Shown here piece after piece: positions 8,776 through 17,843 of a stretch of 64,000 nucleotides of DNA. The notes beneath the pieces were generated by a model, which was given only the letters and a program-made list of their open reading frames with translations, made no database searches and was not told the DNA's origin. Within the stretch, counting starts at the first letter, position 1; the number at the start of each line of letters is the position of its first letter. A program made the position numbers and the translations under genes. The DNA comes from Clostridia bacterium (lineage in GTDB: Bacteria; Bacillota; Clostridia; Christensenellales; Aristaeellaceae): assembly GCA_017429265.1 (NCBI GenBank), contig JAFRPG010000090.1:62001-126000 (forward strand). Reading direction: 5' to 3'.

Positions 8776-9306
8776 ATGGCATATCAACGCAAGCTGGGCC
8801 GCACCGCTGATCAGCGCAAGGCTCTGCTCCGCAACCAGGTGACCAACCTCATCTGGAACGGCCGCATTGTGACGACCGAGGCCAAGGCCAAGGAAGTTCG
8901 CTCCATCGCCGACAAGATGATTACCCTGGCGATCAAGGAATGCGACAACACCGTTTCCGTTACCAAGCAGACCCATAACGACAAGGGTCAGCTCATCACC
9001 CTCGACGTCGTCAACGACGCTCCCTCCAAGCTGCATGCCCGCCGCATGATGATGGCGTACCTGTATGATCTGAAGGAAGCGCGCAAGCTCGACGAAAACG
9101 GCAAGCGCGAGACCAAGGCCGAATACAAGGAGCGCACCAAGGACAACAAGCATCCTGTGGTGGAGAAGCTCTTCCGTGAGATCGGCCCGAAGTTCAAGGC
9201 CCGCAATGCCGAAAAGAACTGCGCCGGCGGCTACACCCGCATCGTCAAGATGGGTCCGCGCCGCGGCGACGCCGCCGAGATGGTCATTCTCGAGCTGGTC
9301 GACTGA
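8776..9306 (+). CDS. rplQ: 50S ribosomal protein L17, with insertions
   Basis: 176 residues, compared with about 115-130 in most bacteria. The L17 core is intact: [51 protein letters not shown] and [20 protein letters not shown]. Extra sequence is inserted before LHARR (about 27 residues, [20 protein letters not shown] onward) and before VVEKLF (about 30 charged residues). Similar long L17 forms occur in some Clostridia. L17 lies near the peptide exit tunnel. Last gene of the operon; a terminator follows at 9346. Confidence 0.95.
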   Translation: MAYQRKLGRTADQRKALLRNQVTNLIWNGRIVTTEAKAKEVRSIADKMITLAIKECDNTVSVTKQTHNDKGQLITLDVVNDAPSKLHARRMMMAYLYDLKEARKLDENGKRETKAEYKERTKDNKHPVVEKLFREIGPKFKARNAEKNCAGGYTRIVKMGPRRGDAAEMVILELVD

Positions 9307-9345
9307 TTCCGGACAACTGAACAGAACAAGCACATCAAAGCAATC

Positions 9346-9381
9346 AATCCCCGCTGCTTCCGCACAAAGGCAGCGGGGATT
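9346..9381 (+). terminator. Terminator of the alpha ribosomal operon
   Basis: A perfect 12-bp stem, AATCCCCGCTGC with GCAGCGGGGATT around a 12-nt loop, followed by TTCCGTTT, 39 nt after the rplQ stop. Confidence 0.85.
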
Positions 9382-9450
9382 TCCGTTTACAGATGCTTTT
9401 GCGTTGATTCTTCATTTTTCACAAATTTCATACATTTCCGCTGCCATCCA

Positions 9451-9459
9451 TGATATAAT
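9451..9459 (+). promoter_or_regulatory. Extended -10 promoter of the ABC exporter operon
   Basis: TG-A-TATAAT (TATAAT at 9454-9459). The hexamer 17 bp upstream (TACATT) is a poor -35, which fits an extended -10 promoter. It is 31 bp before the ATG. Confidence 0.6.
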
Positions 9460-9489
9460 ACGCATGATCCACAATCCTTGGGAGGCTGT

Positions 9490-10437
9490 ATGATCGAATT
9501 CCGGCAGGTTTCGAAGCGCTTTGGACAGGTCCATGCGCTCCGCCAGGTGTCCTTCACGGCTCCGGACGGCTGTGTCCTGGGGCTTTTGGGCGTGAACGGA
9601 GCGGGAAAATCCACGGCGCTGAACCTGATGACCGGCTACTATCCTCCCACCGAAGGCGAGATCCTCATCGACGGCATGGACATCCAGGCAAAGCCGCGCG
9701 CCTGCAAGCGCCGGATCGGGTATCTTCCGGAGCAGCCGCCGCTCTACGATGAGCTGACCGTGCGGGAGTATCTGAGATTCGTCAGCGAGCTTCGCGAGGT
9801 TTCCGCGAGGGATGTTCGCCGGCACGTGGAGAACGTGGTGGATCTGTGCGGCCTGAAGCCGGTCATCGATCGCAGGCTCGGCAAGCTGTCCAAGGGCTAC
9901 CGGCAGCGTGCCGGCATCGCGCAGGCCCTCTGCGGGGATCCGCCGACGCTCATCCTCGACGAACCGACGGTCGGCCTGGATCCGCGCCAGATCGTCGGGA
10001 TCCGCGATCTGATCGGAGAACTCGGAAAGAGCCATACGATCGTGTTTTCCACACATCTCCTGCACGAGGTTCAGCAGCTTTGCAGCCGGGCCATCATCCT
10101 GCACGAGGGACATATCGTCTGGGACGGGAGCCTGCGCGATAGTGAGTCGGAAGCTCCGATGATCCTCCACGCCGTCATTCAGGCGGCAGACCATGGGATC
10201 GTGCAGGCCTTTTATGAACTGGAATGCGTGCTGCGCGTTCAGACAATGCCTTCTGCTGATGAGACGCTCACGGAATGCGTGCTCACCTGCAGCCGATCGA
10301 CGGAAGAACGCCCGCAGGCGCAGGTCTTCCGTCTCCTCGCGGAACGGAATGCGCCGATCATCTCCCTGACCGAGGAAGCGGACAGCCTCGAGACGATCTT
10401 TCTGCGCGTGACGACGGGGAAGGAGGCGGAGCAATGA
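9490..10437 (+). CDS. ABC transporter ATP-binding protein (GldA-like)
   Basis: 315 residues. Walker A GVNGAGKST, Q-loop LPEQPPLYDELTVREYL, signature LSKGYRQRAG, Walker B PTLILDEPTVGLDP and the switch His in VFSTHLLHEVQ are present. The C-terminal 85 residues form an accessory region. The pattern and the next two genes match the GldA-GldF-GldG type of ABC-2 exporter widespread outside gliding bacteria; the substrate is unknown. The start at 9490 is preferred over an in-frame TTG at 9478 because GGGAGG (9480-9485) is correctly placed only for the ATG. Confidence 0.92.
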   Translation: MIEFRQVSKRFGQVHALRQVSFTAPDGCVLGLLGVNGAGKSTALNLMTGYYPPTEGEILIDGMDIQAKPRACKRRIGYLPEQPPLYDELTVREYLRFVSELREVSARDVRRHVENVVDLCGLKPVIDRRLGKLSKGYRQRAGIAQALCGDPPTLILDEPTVGLDPRQIVGIRDLIGELGKSHTIVFSTHLLHEVQQLCSRAIILHEGHIVWDGSLRDSESEAPMILHAVIQAADHGIVQAFYELECVLRVQTMPSADETLTECVLTCSRSTEERPQAQVFRLLAERNAPIISLTEEADSLETIFLRVTTGKEAEQ

Positions 10438-11144
10438 CCGCGGTCTGGCGAAAAGAACTGCGCTCCTACTTCCTCACACCTGTCGCCTGGGTGTACATGG
10501 GCGTGTTTCTGGCACTCTCGTCGCTGTTTTTCTACATCCAGATCCTCACGAAGCGCTCCTCGGAGCTGCTGACATTCATCTCCCTGATCAGCTACCTGTG
10601 GATGCTCCTGACGCCCGTGCTGACGATGCGTCTGCTGGCCGAGGAGCGGTCCCGCCGGACTGACCAGCTGCTCTTCACAAGCCCCGTGTCCGCCGCGTCG
10701 ATCACGCTCGGGAAGTTCCTGGCCGCGGTCACGGTTCTGCTTGCGACCGTCGTGCTCACGCTTACCTATGTGCTGGTGATCGGCCTGTACGGGCGTGTAT
10801 ACCCGGGGGAGATGCTGACCGGGTATCTTGGGCTGATCCTGCAGGGATGCGCTTTTGTGGCGATCGATCTGCTGATTTCCGCCCTTGTGCGCACGCCGGT
10901 CGTCGCGGCTGTCGCGGCCTTCGGCGTCAACCTCGCACTCTGGATGATGGATCTCTTCGCGGAAACCGCGCCTCCGTGGCTCGGGAAGATCCTCTCGTTC
11001 CTGAGCCTGTATGAGCGCACCGAACCGTTCATGATGGGGCAGCTTTCGTTTGCCGGGATCTTCTATGATCTGTCGGTGGCCTTCATCGCGCTGATCCTCA
11101 CCGTGTATGCACTGGACCGGCGCCGCTGGAAGCAGGGAGGCTGA
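10434..11144 (+). CDS. ABC-2 type permease (GldF-like)
   Basis: 236 residues, opening MTAVWRKELRSYFLTPVAW, the characteristic amphipathic N-terminus of GldF-like permeases. About six TM helices follow (for example VYMGVFLALSSLFFYIQIL and LAAVTVLLATVVLTLTYVLV). The ATG overlaps the stop of the ATPase gene (ATGA), so the two are translationally coupled. It forms the membrane channel for the preceding ATPase. Confidence 0.9.
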   Translation: MTAVWRKELRSYFLTPVAWVYMGVFLALSSLFFYIQILTKRSSELLTFISLISYLWMLLTPVLTMRLLAEERSRRTDQLLFTSPVSAASITLGKFLAAVTVLLATVVLTLTYVLVIGLYGRVYPGEMLTGYLGLILQGCAFVAIDLLISALVRTPVVAAVAAFGVNLALWMMDLFAETAPPWLGKILSFLSLYERTEPFMMGQLSFAGIFYDLSVAFIALILTVYALDRRRWKQGG

Positions 11145-11148
11145 GCCG

Positions 11149-12609
11149 ATGAAACGACAGAAACAGGCAAGGCCGGTCCTTGAACGGTTCGGAAAACGCA
11201 TGCGCAGAGGAGCTTTTGCCGCCGTCTTGCTCGTGATCACCATCCTTCTGGTGATCGGGCTGAACGTGCTGATGACAAACGCCGAGAAGGAGCACGCATG
11301 GCAGCGCGACCTTTCCTTCAACAGCGTGACCACCTACGGCGAGACGACGGAGCAGGTCCTCCGCGATCTCAGCCGCCCCGTGCACGCCTATGTGCTGTAC
11401 CGGGATGATCAGCAGCTGCTGTCCCTGCTGGACAGATATGCGGCCGCGTCGCCGTACTTCAGCTGGGAATCCGTGGACATCGCACTCAACCCGGGATTCC
11501 TCACCCGCTATCGGACAGCGCTGTCCGAGACATCGGTCGGCACTGACTCGATCGTCTTTGACTGTGAGGAGACAGGCCGGTTCCGCGTGGTCAGCTACGA
11601 CCGGTTCGTCAACTACAGCTTTGACGATGACGGAAATCTCGTCTTTGATGCGATCAATTACGAGAGTGCGATCACCTATGCCATCCAATACGTGACGAGG
11701 GAGACCTCGCCGCGCGCCGTCTTCCTGAGCGGGCACGGTGAGATGAACGAACAGGAAACCGCGGCCCTGGCCGATCTGCTCACGCGGCACTTCTACGATG
11801 TTGTATACACCCCGCTGAACGCGGAGCAACTGACGCTCGGTGACAAGGATGTCGTGATGATCCTCTCACCGCTGCGCGATCTCTCGCAAAATGAACTGGA
11901 ACAGCTCACGTCTTTTGCGGAGGCCGGGGGTAGCTTCTTCTTTGCGATCGACTGGGATACGCCGGTCGGGTCCATGCCGAATCTGCTCTCGCTGATGGAG
12001 TTGTACGGGATCATTCCGCGGCCCGGTCTGGTGGTCGCCGATGCGGATGCACGGAGCGCCTACTATGAGGGGTATCCGCACTATCTGTACCCGATCCTTG
12101 AGCAGACGGAAGCCAGTCTCGTCATGCTGCAGAGCGGTTCACCGGCTCTGCTGCTTCCGGCCGCGACCGCCTTCATGACGCCCGTACACGCAGACCCGTA
12201 TCTCTACACGGACATTCTCCTCGCCTCTCCGGAGGATACCTATCTGATCCCGATCTCACGGGAAAACATCGACCGGCACGACGACGACCCGTCCGGCCCG
12301 TTCGCGCTTGGCATCCTGGCGTCGAGACTGACGCAGCAGACATTCTTCTCCAGAGCCTGCGCCATCGGATGCTCCACGGCGCTGACGGACACGGAGGTCT
12401 TTGCGCGGACGGACAACAGGGAACTCATCGTCCGCATTACAGACTGGCTCCTCAACGAGTCGGAGTTCACAGGCATCTCGGCGAGGGATGCTGTACGCCC
12501 GCAGCTCTCCGTCCGCTCCGTCGGCCTCGGATCGGCCGTTGTGCTGCTTCTGCCCATCGCCGTCATCGCGGCTGCCGTCGTGGTGCTCGGCTTCCGGCAG
12601 AGACACTGA
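11149..12609 (+). CDS. GldG-like ABC auxiliary transport protein
   Basis: 486 residues: an N-terminal TM helix (about 20-42), a large extracytoplasmic region of the ABC_transp_aux/GldG type (VHAYVLYRDDQQLLSLLDRY, FLSGHGEMNEQ, VVMILSPLRDLSQNELEQL, GGSFFFAIDWD) and a C-terminal TM helix (about 460-480; AVVLLLPIAVIAAAVVVLGF). It completes the three-gene exporter. The start at 11149 follows GGGAGGCTGAGCCG. The external domain may engage the substrate; its identity is not known. Confidence 0.88.
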   Translation: MKRQKQARPVLERFGKRMRRGAFAAVLLVITILLVIGLNVLMTNAEKEHAWQRDLSFNSVTTYGETTEQVLRDLSRPVHAYVLYRDDQQLLSLLDRYAAASPYFSWESVDIALNPGFLTRYRTALSETSVGTDSIVFDCEETGRFRVVSYDRFVNYSFDDDGNLVFDAINYESAITYAIQYVTRETSPRAVFLSGHGEMNEQETAALADLLTRHFYDVVYTPLNAEQLTLGDKDVVMILSPLRDLSQNELEQLTSFAEAGGSFFFAIDWDTPVGSMPNLLSLMELYGIIPRPGLVVADADARSAYYEGYPHYLYPILEQTEASLVMLQSGSPALLLPAATAFMTPVHADPYLYTDILLASPEDTYLIPISRENIDRHDDDPSGPFALGILASRLTQQTFFSRACAIGCSTALTDTEVFARTDNRELIVRITDWLLNESEFTGISARDAVRPQLSVRSVGLGSAVVLLLPIAVIAAAVVVLGFRQRH

Positions 12610-12633
12610 TCAAATAAGCGCGGAGGGAAACGC

Positions 12634-14007
12634 ATGACAGGGGAGGATCGCGATCAGCGCCCGGTGGACGCCATGCTCCGCTCAGCCGCGGGGAGGATCA
12701 GCTTTCACATGCCGGGACATAAGGGCCGCGCGCCTTTCCCGGAAGATGACCCGTATCGGCTGGATACAACGGAGCTCCCGAATACGGACGATCTTTGGCA
12801 GCCCGGAGACGCGATCAAAAGTGCGGAAGACCGGTACGCCGGGGCAGCCGGAGCGGCTGAGACCTTGTTTCTCACGGGCGGATCAACGGCCGGCGTGCAT
12901 GCCATGCTGCAGCTGTGGGCACGGGAAGGCGACACCGTGATCCTGCCCCGGAACGCCCATCTGAGCGCGGTGAACGCATGCATCCTCGGCGGCCTCGGGA
13001 TCAGATGGATCCCTGTCACTTCCGCAGCGGACAGATATGTATACATTCGCGAGGAGGATGTGCTCGCGGCACTTGAGGCCTGTCCGCATGCGAGGACGCT
13101 GCTTCTGACCCGTCCGGACTACAGCGGCGGATGCATTCCTTTGGAACGCATTGTCCGTGCGGCACACGGGCTCGGCATTCGCGTCGCGGTGGACGAGGCG
13201 CACGGAGCGCATCTGCCGTGGATGGAGGGTCCCCGGTCTTCCGGGGAGTACGGCGCGGATGCATGGGTCCAGTCGACGCACAAGACGCTGCCCGCTCTGA
13301 CCGGTACGGCGGTCCTGCATCTGCGGGACGGCGCGGACCGTCCGCGGGCCATGTGCTTGCTGCACCGGGAACAGTCATCCTCCCCGAACTATCTGCTCGT
13401 CCGCTCCATCGATGACGCCGAGGCGTGGATGGAACAGCACGGACGCGACTGCCTGCGCCGCCTGACCGGGCAAGGCCGGAACCTGCGCGGGAAGCTGCCG
13501 TCCTACGGCTATCTGGACGCGCAGTCAGGATGGCGTGCGTCAGGATACGATTTTGACCCGACAAGGCTGGTCATCTGCGCACCTCAGGGCGGGGACGCGC
13601 TTGCGGAAGCGCTTCGTGTGCGCGGTATCGACGTCGAAATGACCGACGACGCGCATGCCGTCCTGATCCTCACCGCGATGAACACGGAAGAAGACCTTGC
13701 GGCGCTTGATACGGCGCTGTCGGAGATCCGGCCGACGGCGGAGCGGCAGAAGGAAGCCGTTCGCCTCCTTCCGCTGCCGGAGCAGAAGATGACCGTGCGC
13801 GCGGCTGCGATGGCGATCTCGGAGGCGGTACCGCTTCACAGGGCGGCAGGCCGGGTCGCTGCGGAGAGCGCGGGCTTCTATCCGCCTGGGATCCCGCTGG
13901 TCGTGCCGGGAGAAGTCATCACCGAAGAAGTATGCGAATGCCTGATGAACGTCAGGCCGGAGAGCCGTTTCGGCTTGGAAAGGGAAGGAATACGATGCGT
14001 TGTGTGA
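12634..14007 (+). CDS. PLP-dependent Orn/Lys/Arg decarboxylase-family protein (YaaO-like)
   Basis: 457 residues of a fold-type I PLP enzyme in the Orn/Lys/Arg decarboxylase major-domain family. It opens with ISFHMPGHKGR, and has the PLP-phosphate region TGGSTAGVHAMLQ, the PLP-ring aspartate in VAVDEAHGAHLPW and the Schiff-base Lys217 in QSTHKTLPALTGTAVL. The C-terminal domain ends with VPLVVPGEVITEE. The substrate could be lysine, ornithine or arginine. It resembles Bacillus YaaO, whose gene is also next to tmk, so the neighbourhood supports the assignment. The next gene starts 13 nt inside it. Confidence 0.88.
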   Translation: MTGEDRDQRPVDAMLRSAAGRISFHMPGHKGRAPFPEDDPYRLDTTELPNTDDLWQPGDAIKSAEDRYAGAAGAAETLFLTGGSTAGVHAMLQLWAREGDTVILPRNAHLSAVNACILGGLGIRWIPVTSAADRYVYIREEDVLAALEACPHARTLLLTRPDYSGGCIPLERIVRAAHGLGIRVAVDEAHGAHLPWMEGPRSSGEYGADAWVQSTHKTLPALTGTAVLHLRDGADRPRAMCLLHREQSSSPNYLLVRSIDDAEAWMEQHGRDCLRRLTGQGRNLRGKLPSYGYLDAQSGWRASGYDFDPTRLVICAPQGGDALAEALRVRGIDVEMTDDAHAVLILTAMNTEEDLAALDTALSEIRPTAERQKEAVRLLPLPEQKMTVRAAAMAISEAVPLHRAAGRVAAESAGFYPPGIPLVVPGEVITEEVCECLMNVRPESRFGLEREGIRCVV

Positions 14008-15269
14008 TCTTTGATCTGGACGGAACGCTGACCCAGAGCGATGAGGGCATCTTCAAGTCCATCGTGTATGCGGCCGAAAAGCTTGGCTTTGCCGCGCCGG
14101 ATCCGGCGGACAGGCGGAAGTTTGTCGGCCCGCCGCTGGACTATTCCTTCCGTGAGTATCTCGGCATGAGCGAAGATGAGGCCCGGAAGGCTGTGGCCGC
14201 TTACCGCGAGCGCTACTGGGAGACCGGACTGTTCGAGAACCGCGTCTATCCGGGCATCCGGCGTCTTCTCCGCATGCTGAAGCGCCGCGGGGACTGGGTC
14301 GCGATCGCCACGGGCAAGCCCACGATCCCAAGCCGCCGGATCATCGAACATTTCGGACTGAACCGGTATTTCGACCGGATCATCGGCTCGCAGGAGGCTA
14401 TGGGGGCAACCAAGCAGGATCTGATCCGCGCCGCTCTGCCCGATCAGTATGACAAGGCCGTCATGGTCGGCGACAGGCGCTTTGACATCGAAGGCGCGCA
14501 CGCGGCCGGGATCCGGGCCGTCGGCGTCGGCTACGGCTACGGTGACGAGGAGGAGTTCCGGAAGGCCGGATGCGAGGCCTACGCCGCCACGGTCGATGAT
14601 CTGATTGCGCTTCTCTGTCCGGGTGACCCGGTGCCTGCCGGTGCCTTCATCTCCATGGAGGGACTGGACGGCAGCGGCAAAAGCACCCAGATGGAGCGGC
14701 TCACGGACGCTCTGGGCCGCTGGGGTTTTGAGGTACAGCTGAGCAGGGAACCCGGCGGAAGCACGACCGGTGAGCGCATCCGGGAGATCCTCCTGAACAA
14801 GGACGATCCGATGGAACCGCTGACGGAAGCGCTTCTCTTCGCGGCTTCACGCAGCGAGCATGTGCGGACGGTCATCCGTCCGGCGACGGCTGCGGGCAAG
14901 GTGCTTCTCTCCGACCGTTTTGTGGATTCTTCTGCGGCCTATCAGGGAGGCGGGCGCGAGCTCGGCGTCAGCCATGTGATGGAGATCAACCGCGAGGCGG
15001 TGGACGGCTGTCTGCCGCTCCTGACGGTCTATCTTGATATCTCTCACACGGAGGCGCTGAAGCGCCGCTATCACGCCACCGCGCCCGACCGGCTGGAGCG
15101 CGAATCTGATGCCTTCCACGCCCGCGTCGAGGCGGCTTATCACGAACTGATCCGGAACGATCCGGCCCGCTTCCTCTGTGTGAACGCGCGGCAGAGCGTC
15201 GATGTCCTTGCCGATGAGATCGCCCGTGGCGTGATCGACAGACTGATCCGGGAGGAAGAGCGGGCATGA
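13995..15269 (+). CDS. Fusion: HAD-family phosphatase + thymidylate kinase
   Basis: 424 residues with two complete enzymes. Residues 1-207 are a HAD phosphatase of the Gph/PGP type: DxD nucleophile (Asp7, Asp9 in FDLDGTLTQ), IATGKPT, and [13 protein letters not shown]. Residues 217-424 are a TMK: P-loop GLDGSGKST at 223-231, [33 protein letters not shown] and a lid region with RLERES. TMK phosphorylates dTMP to dTDP; the HAD part may remove phosphate from a small metabolite. No frameshift or stop separates them. The ATG at 13995 overlaps the decarboxylase gene by 13 nt and follows AGGGAAGGAA. mnmA overlaps its end. Confidence 0.92.
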   Translation: MRCVIFDLDGTLTQSDEGIFKSIVYAAEKLGFAAPDPADRRKFVGPPLDYSFREYLGMSEDEARKAVAAYRERYWETGLFENRVYPGIRRLLRMLKRRGDWVAIATGKPTIPSRRIIEHFGLNRYFDRIIGSQEAMGATKQDLIRAALPDQYDKAVMVGDRRFDIEGAHAAGIRAVGVGYGYGDEEEFRKAGCEAYAATVDDLIALLCPGDPVPAGAFISMEGLDGSGKSTQMERLTDALGRWGFEVQLSREPGGSTTGERIREILLNKDDPMEPLTEALLFAASRSEHVRTVIRPATAAGKVLLSDRFVDSSAAYQGGGRELGVSHVMEINREAVDGCLPLLTVYLDISHTEALKRRYHATAPDRLERESDAFHARVEAAYHELIRNDPARFLCVNARQSVDVLADEIARGVIDRLIREEERA

Positions 15270-16333
15270 AGAACCGGGTGGTGGTCGGCCTCTCCGGCGG
15301 GGTGGATTCCGCCGTCGCGGCGCTCCTGATTAAGCGTCAGGGATACGACGTCATCGGCGTCTTCATGAACAACTGGGAGGAGACCGACGAGAACGGTTCC
15401 TGCACGGCTGTCGACGACTGGGCCGACGTTCGGGATGTGTGCAACAGGCTGGATATCCCGTATTACTCCGTGAATTTTTCGAAGGAATACATGGAGAACG
15501 TCTTCGAGCTCTTCCTCCGTGAATACAGGGCAGGACGCACACCGAATCCCGACGTACTGTGCAACCGGGAGATCAAGTTCAAGGCCTTTCTGGACCTGGC
15601 AAAGGAGCTCGAAGCGGACCATATGGCGACCGGTCATTTTGTCCGCACCGACAGTGCCGGGCATCTGCTGCGCGGTGCCGATCCGCTGAAGGATCAAAGC
15701 TACTTTCTCTATATGGTGCATGACACGCAGCTCCGGCAGGCGATCTTCCCGGTCGGCGGGATGACCAAGAAGGAAGTACGCGCCATCGCAGCTGAGAACG
15801 GCCTGAGCGTGAGCGCAAAAAAAGACTCCACCGGCATCTGCTTCATCGGGGAGCGCAAGTTCAAGCAGTTTCTTCAGACCTATCTGCCGGCCCAGCCGGG
15901 CGATATGGTTACCCCGGAGGGGATGCGGGTCGGGCGGCATGACGGCCTGATGTACTATACCCTCGGACAGCGGCGCGGCCTGGGCATCGGAGGATGTGGG
16001 GACGGACGCAGCTGGTTCGTCGTCGGAAAGGACCTCGGGCAGAACCGGCTGATCGTGGCGCAGGGGGAGGATCATCCGCTGCTCTACACTTCCGAGGCGG
16101 TCTGCACCGATGTGACCTGGGTTGCGGAAGCCTTGCCAGAGGGCGTACCGGTCCGGTGCACGTGCAAGTATCGATACCGTCAGCCCGATCAGGAGGTGGA
16201 AGCCCTGCTGAACGGCGACAGGCTGATCCTGCGCGCAGCGGTCCCGCAGCGGGCCGTGACACCCGGTCAGAGCGCCGTCCTCTACCGGGGAGAAACCTGC
16301 CTCGGCGGCGGCATCGTGGCGGAGACCCGCTGA
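15266..16333 (+). CDS. mnmA: tRNA-specific 2-thiouridylase MnmA
   Basis: 355 residues. MnmA adenylates and thiolates U34 of Lys, Glu and Gln tRNAs. The PP-loop [15 protein letters not shown] (7-21), catalytic Cys99 in [14 protein letters not shown] and Cys192 in [13 protein letters not shown], plus [13 protein letters not shown] and the C-terminal beta-barrel, are all present. The ATG overlaps the TMK fusion stop (ATGA), so the gene is coupled to it. A strong terminator follows. Confidence 0.97.
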   Translation: MKNRVVVGLSGGVDSAVAALLIKRQGYDVIGVFMNNWEETDENGSCTAVDDWADVRDVCNRLDIPYYSVNFSKEYMENVFELFLREYRAGRTPNPDVLCNREIKFKAFLDLAKELEADHMATGHFVRTDSAGHLLRGADPLKDQSYFLYMVHDTQLRQAIFPVGGMTKKEVRAIAAENGLSVSAKKDSTGICFIGERKFKQFLQTYLPAQPGDMVTPEGMRVGRHDGLMYYTLGQRRGLGIGGCGDGRSWFVVGKDLGQNRLIVAQGEDHPLLYTSEAVCTDVTWVAEALPEGVPVRCTCKYRYRQPDQEVEALLNGDRLILRAAVPQRAVTPGQSAVLYRGETCLGGGIVAETR

Positions 16334-16371
16334 ACCGAAAGATATCTGCGAATCTGAAATCAATTAATATG

Positions 16372-16413
16372 CCGGCCGCTGACCCCTCTGCATGAAGAGG
16401 GGTCGGCAGCCGG
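16372..16413 (+). terminator. Terminator after mnmA
   Basis: An 18-bp stem with one mismatch and one wobble, ending GACCCCTCT/AGAGGGGTC around a 6-nt loop, followed by TTTTCTT. It ends the decarboxylase-tmk-mnmA unit. Confidence 0.85.
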
Positions 16414-16430
16414 TTTTCTTGGAATAGGGA

Positions 16431-16622
16431 GTGCGCCTGCGGGCACACCAGAGGGCTTTCCGATCGCCCTCTGGACTCCTTCGGCGCCGACCAGTCAAAA
16501 AAGGCTTTGACAGTTTAAGCTTCGTTTATCAACATTGCTTTGCAAAATGCCAAACAAGAAAGGGGCGATCCCGAAGGGTCCAGGGGCGATCGGAAAGCCC
16601 CTGGCGCGCTCCGCAGAGCGCG
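16431..16622. repeat. MITE-like element with imperfect ~50-bp terminal inverted repeats
   Basis: The left arm (about 16431-16484) contains CCAGAGGG-CTTTCCGATCG-CCCTCTGG (16448-16474) then ACTCCTTCGG. The right arm (about 16571-16622) is its near reverse complement: CCGAAGGGT then CCAGGGGC-GATCGGAAA-GCCCCTGG (16580-16604), flanked by GCGCTCCGCAGAGCGC. Each arm is also palindromic on its own, with compensating differences between arms (GAGGG/CCCTC versus GGGG/CCCC). The core (about 16485-16570) is AT-richer and encodes nothing. It could mobilise in trans or act as a transcript hairpin. Confidence 0.65.
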
Positions 16623-16682
16623 GAACCTCTGCCATATGGTTTTCCCGAACTTTCCGTGAAGAGCCATTTTTATCCTAATGAA

Positions 16683-17843
16683 TCATGAGCGCTTCAGCAG
16701 GGAAGGCAGCTTGCCGCCAGCGATATCATTCCAGTCGACGACCTCGATGCCCAGTTCCGCGGCTCGCCTTCTCATGGGGGAGCGCGAGCGCGAGGCGATC
16801 GAAGATGTCACGATCATGGCACGGGAGCCCTCTCCGCCGAAGCGGTCGCGCAGGATGGCCAGTTCGTTCAGGGCTTCGGTTTTGATCTCGCAGGTCTTGC
16901 AGCTGATAAAGAACGGCTGAACCCCGCGCACCGCCATGACGTCGATCTCATTGGTCACCGTATCGCCGGGGCGGTCGCCGCCGCGCCAGTTCACCACGGC
17001 GCTGAGCACCACGTCGTCAAAGCATCCGGCTTCCAGGCAGGTCCTGTACACGTACAGTTCCAGCGCGGCGCCCACATCGCGAAGCCAGAAGCGCACCATG
17101 GCATCCGCGAAGCGCAGGGACATGCTGTCGTGACTGAGTGAGAGATCGGTGATGAGTCCGCGTTCCGCCAGGAAGCGGAGCAGATCTTCGCTGACGGTGG
17201 CCGAGCCGTGATCGACCTTTACGGTGCGCGGACCCTCCGCCGAGAGGTCGGCATCATCCGCGCGGGAGACACGCTGGAAATACTGCACCTGCTTCGGCCA
17301 GATGCTACGGAAGGAGCTGTAGGCCGAAAAGATCGCGTCGAGATCGTTCAGCCGATCCGACAAGGCCGCGTTATCCTCACGCCCGGGGAGCAGTTCGCCG
17401 CCGGCCATCAGGAAGCAGGAGCGGATGTCGAGCCGCACGGTGCAAGGGCGTGACCGGGCAAAGGGCGCGTTCTGGATGTCGTAGAACGTGTTCCGCTTAC
17501 GGCTGTAGGTGAAGACGGGCGTTCTGCTGCCGGCCGCGGCGCCCGACGCGAAGAGGGCCGCGTCCGTGCCGCCCGAGATATCGATGGCGCAGTCGGGTTC
17601 CTCGCGGATCAGCCGCTGAATGGTCTTTTTGATCCGGACCGTATCGAGCAGGCTGGTCTCGACGAAGCGAAGGCGGGTGGGGCAGCCGCGGTGCTCGAAA
17701 TACCGGATGAGCGAGCGCTTCCAGACATCGTCCGATGCCTTTTCCGGCGGGCAGACAAGCACGGTCTCCTCGGGCCGGAACATCTCCGTTGCAAGCACAT
17801 TCTCGATGGGACGCTCGTCATAGAGCTCGATCATGCGTTTCAT
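16683..17843 (-). CDS. DUF1887 / Card1-Can2-like CARF nuclease, orphan
   Basis: 386 residues. The N-terminal half looks like a CARF-type Rossmann fold, with the characteristic DISGGTDAALFASGAA (88-103; compare the DxTGGT of CARF domains). The C-terminal part is a PD-(D/E)XK nuclease domain: Glu262 in ALELYVYRTCLEAG, NEIDVMAV with Glu299 and Asp301, and FFISCKTC with Lys316. This arrangement matches DUF1887 proteins such as Card1 and Can2, which are cyclic-oligoadenylate-activated nucleases of type III CRISPR. No cas gene or CRISPR array is in the window. It is the last gene of the zapA-mutS2 operon, and its ATG overlaps the upstream reductase stop (ATGA). GGAGG supports the start at 17843. 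An RNA/DNA-cleaving defence role is inference. Confidence 0.8.
   Translation of the reverse strand: MKRMIELYDERPIENVLATEMFRPEETVLVCPPEKASDDVWKRSLIRYFEHRGCPTRLRFVETSLLDTVRIKKTIQRLIREEPDCAIDISGGTDAALFASGAAAGSRTPVFTYSRKRNTFYDIQNAPFARSRPCTVRLDIRSCFLMAGGELLPGREDNAALSDRLNDLDAIFSAYSSFRSIWPKQVQYFQRVSRADDADLSAEGPRTVKVDHGSATVSEDLLRFLAERGLITDLSLSHDSMSLRFADAMVRFWLRDVGAALELYVYRTCLEAGCFDDVVLSAVVNWRGGDRPGDTVTNEIDVMAVRGVQPFFISCKTCEIKTEALNELAILRDRFGGEGSRAMIVTSSIASRSRSPMRRRAAELGIEVVDWNDIAGGKLPSLLKRS

Larger units (their letters stand above)
16334..16682. other. Intergenic region: terminator and MITE-like repeat
   Basis: No protein-coding gene is supported in these 349 bases. They hold the mnmA terminator (16372-16413) and a 190-bp inverted-repeat element (16431-16622). 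The remaining 60 bases up to the convergent minus-strand gene show nothing recognisable. Confidence 0.7.
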
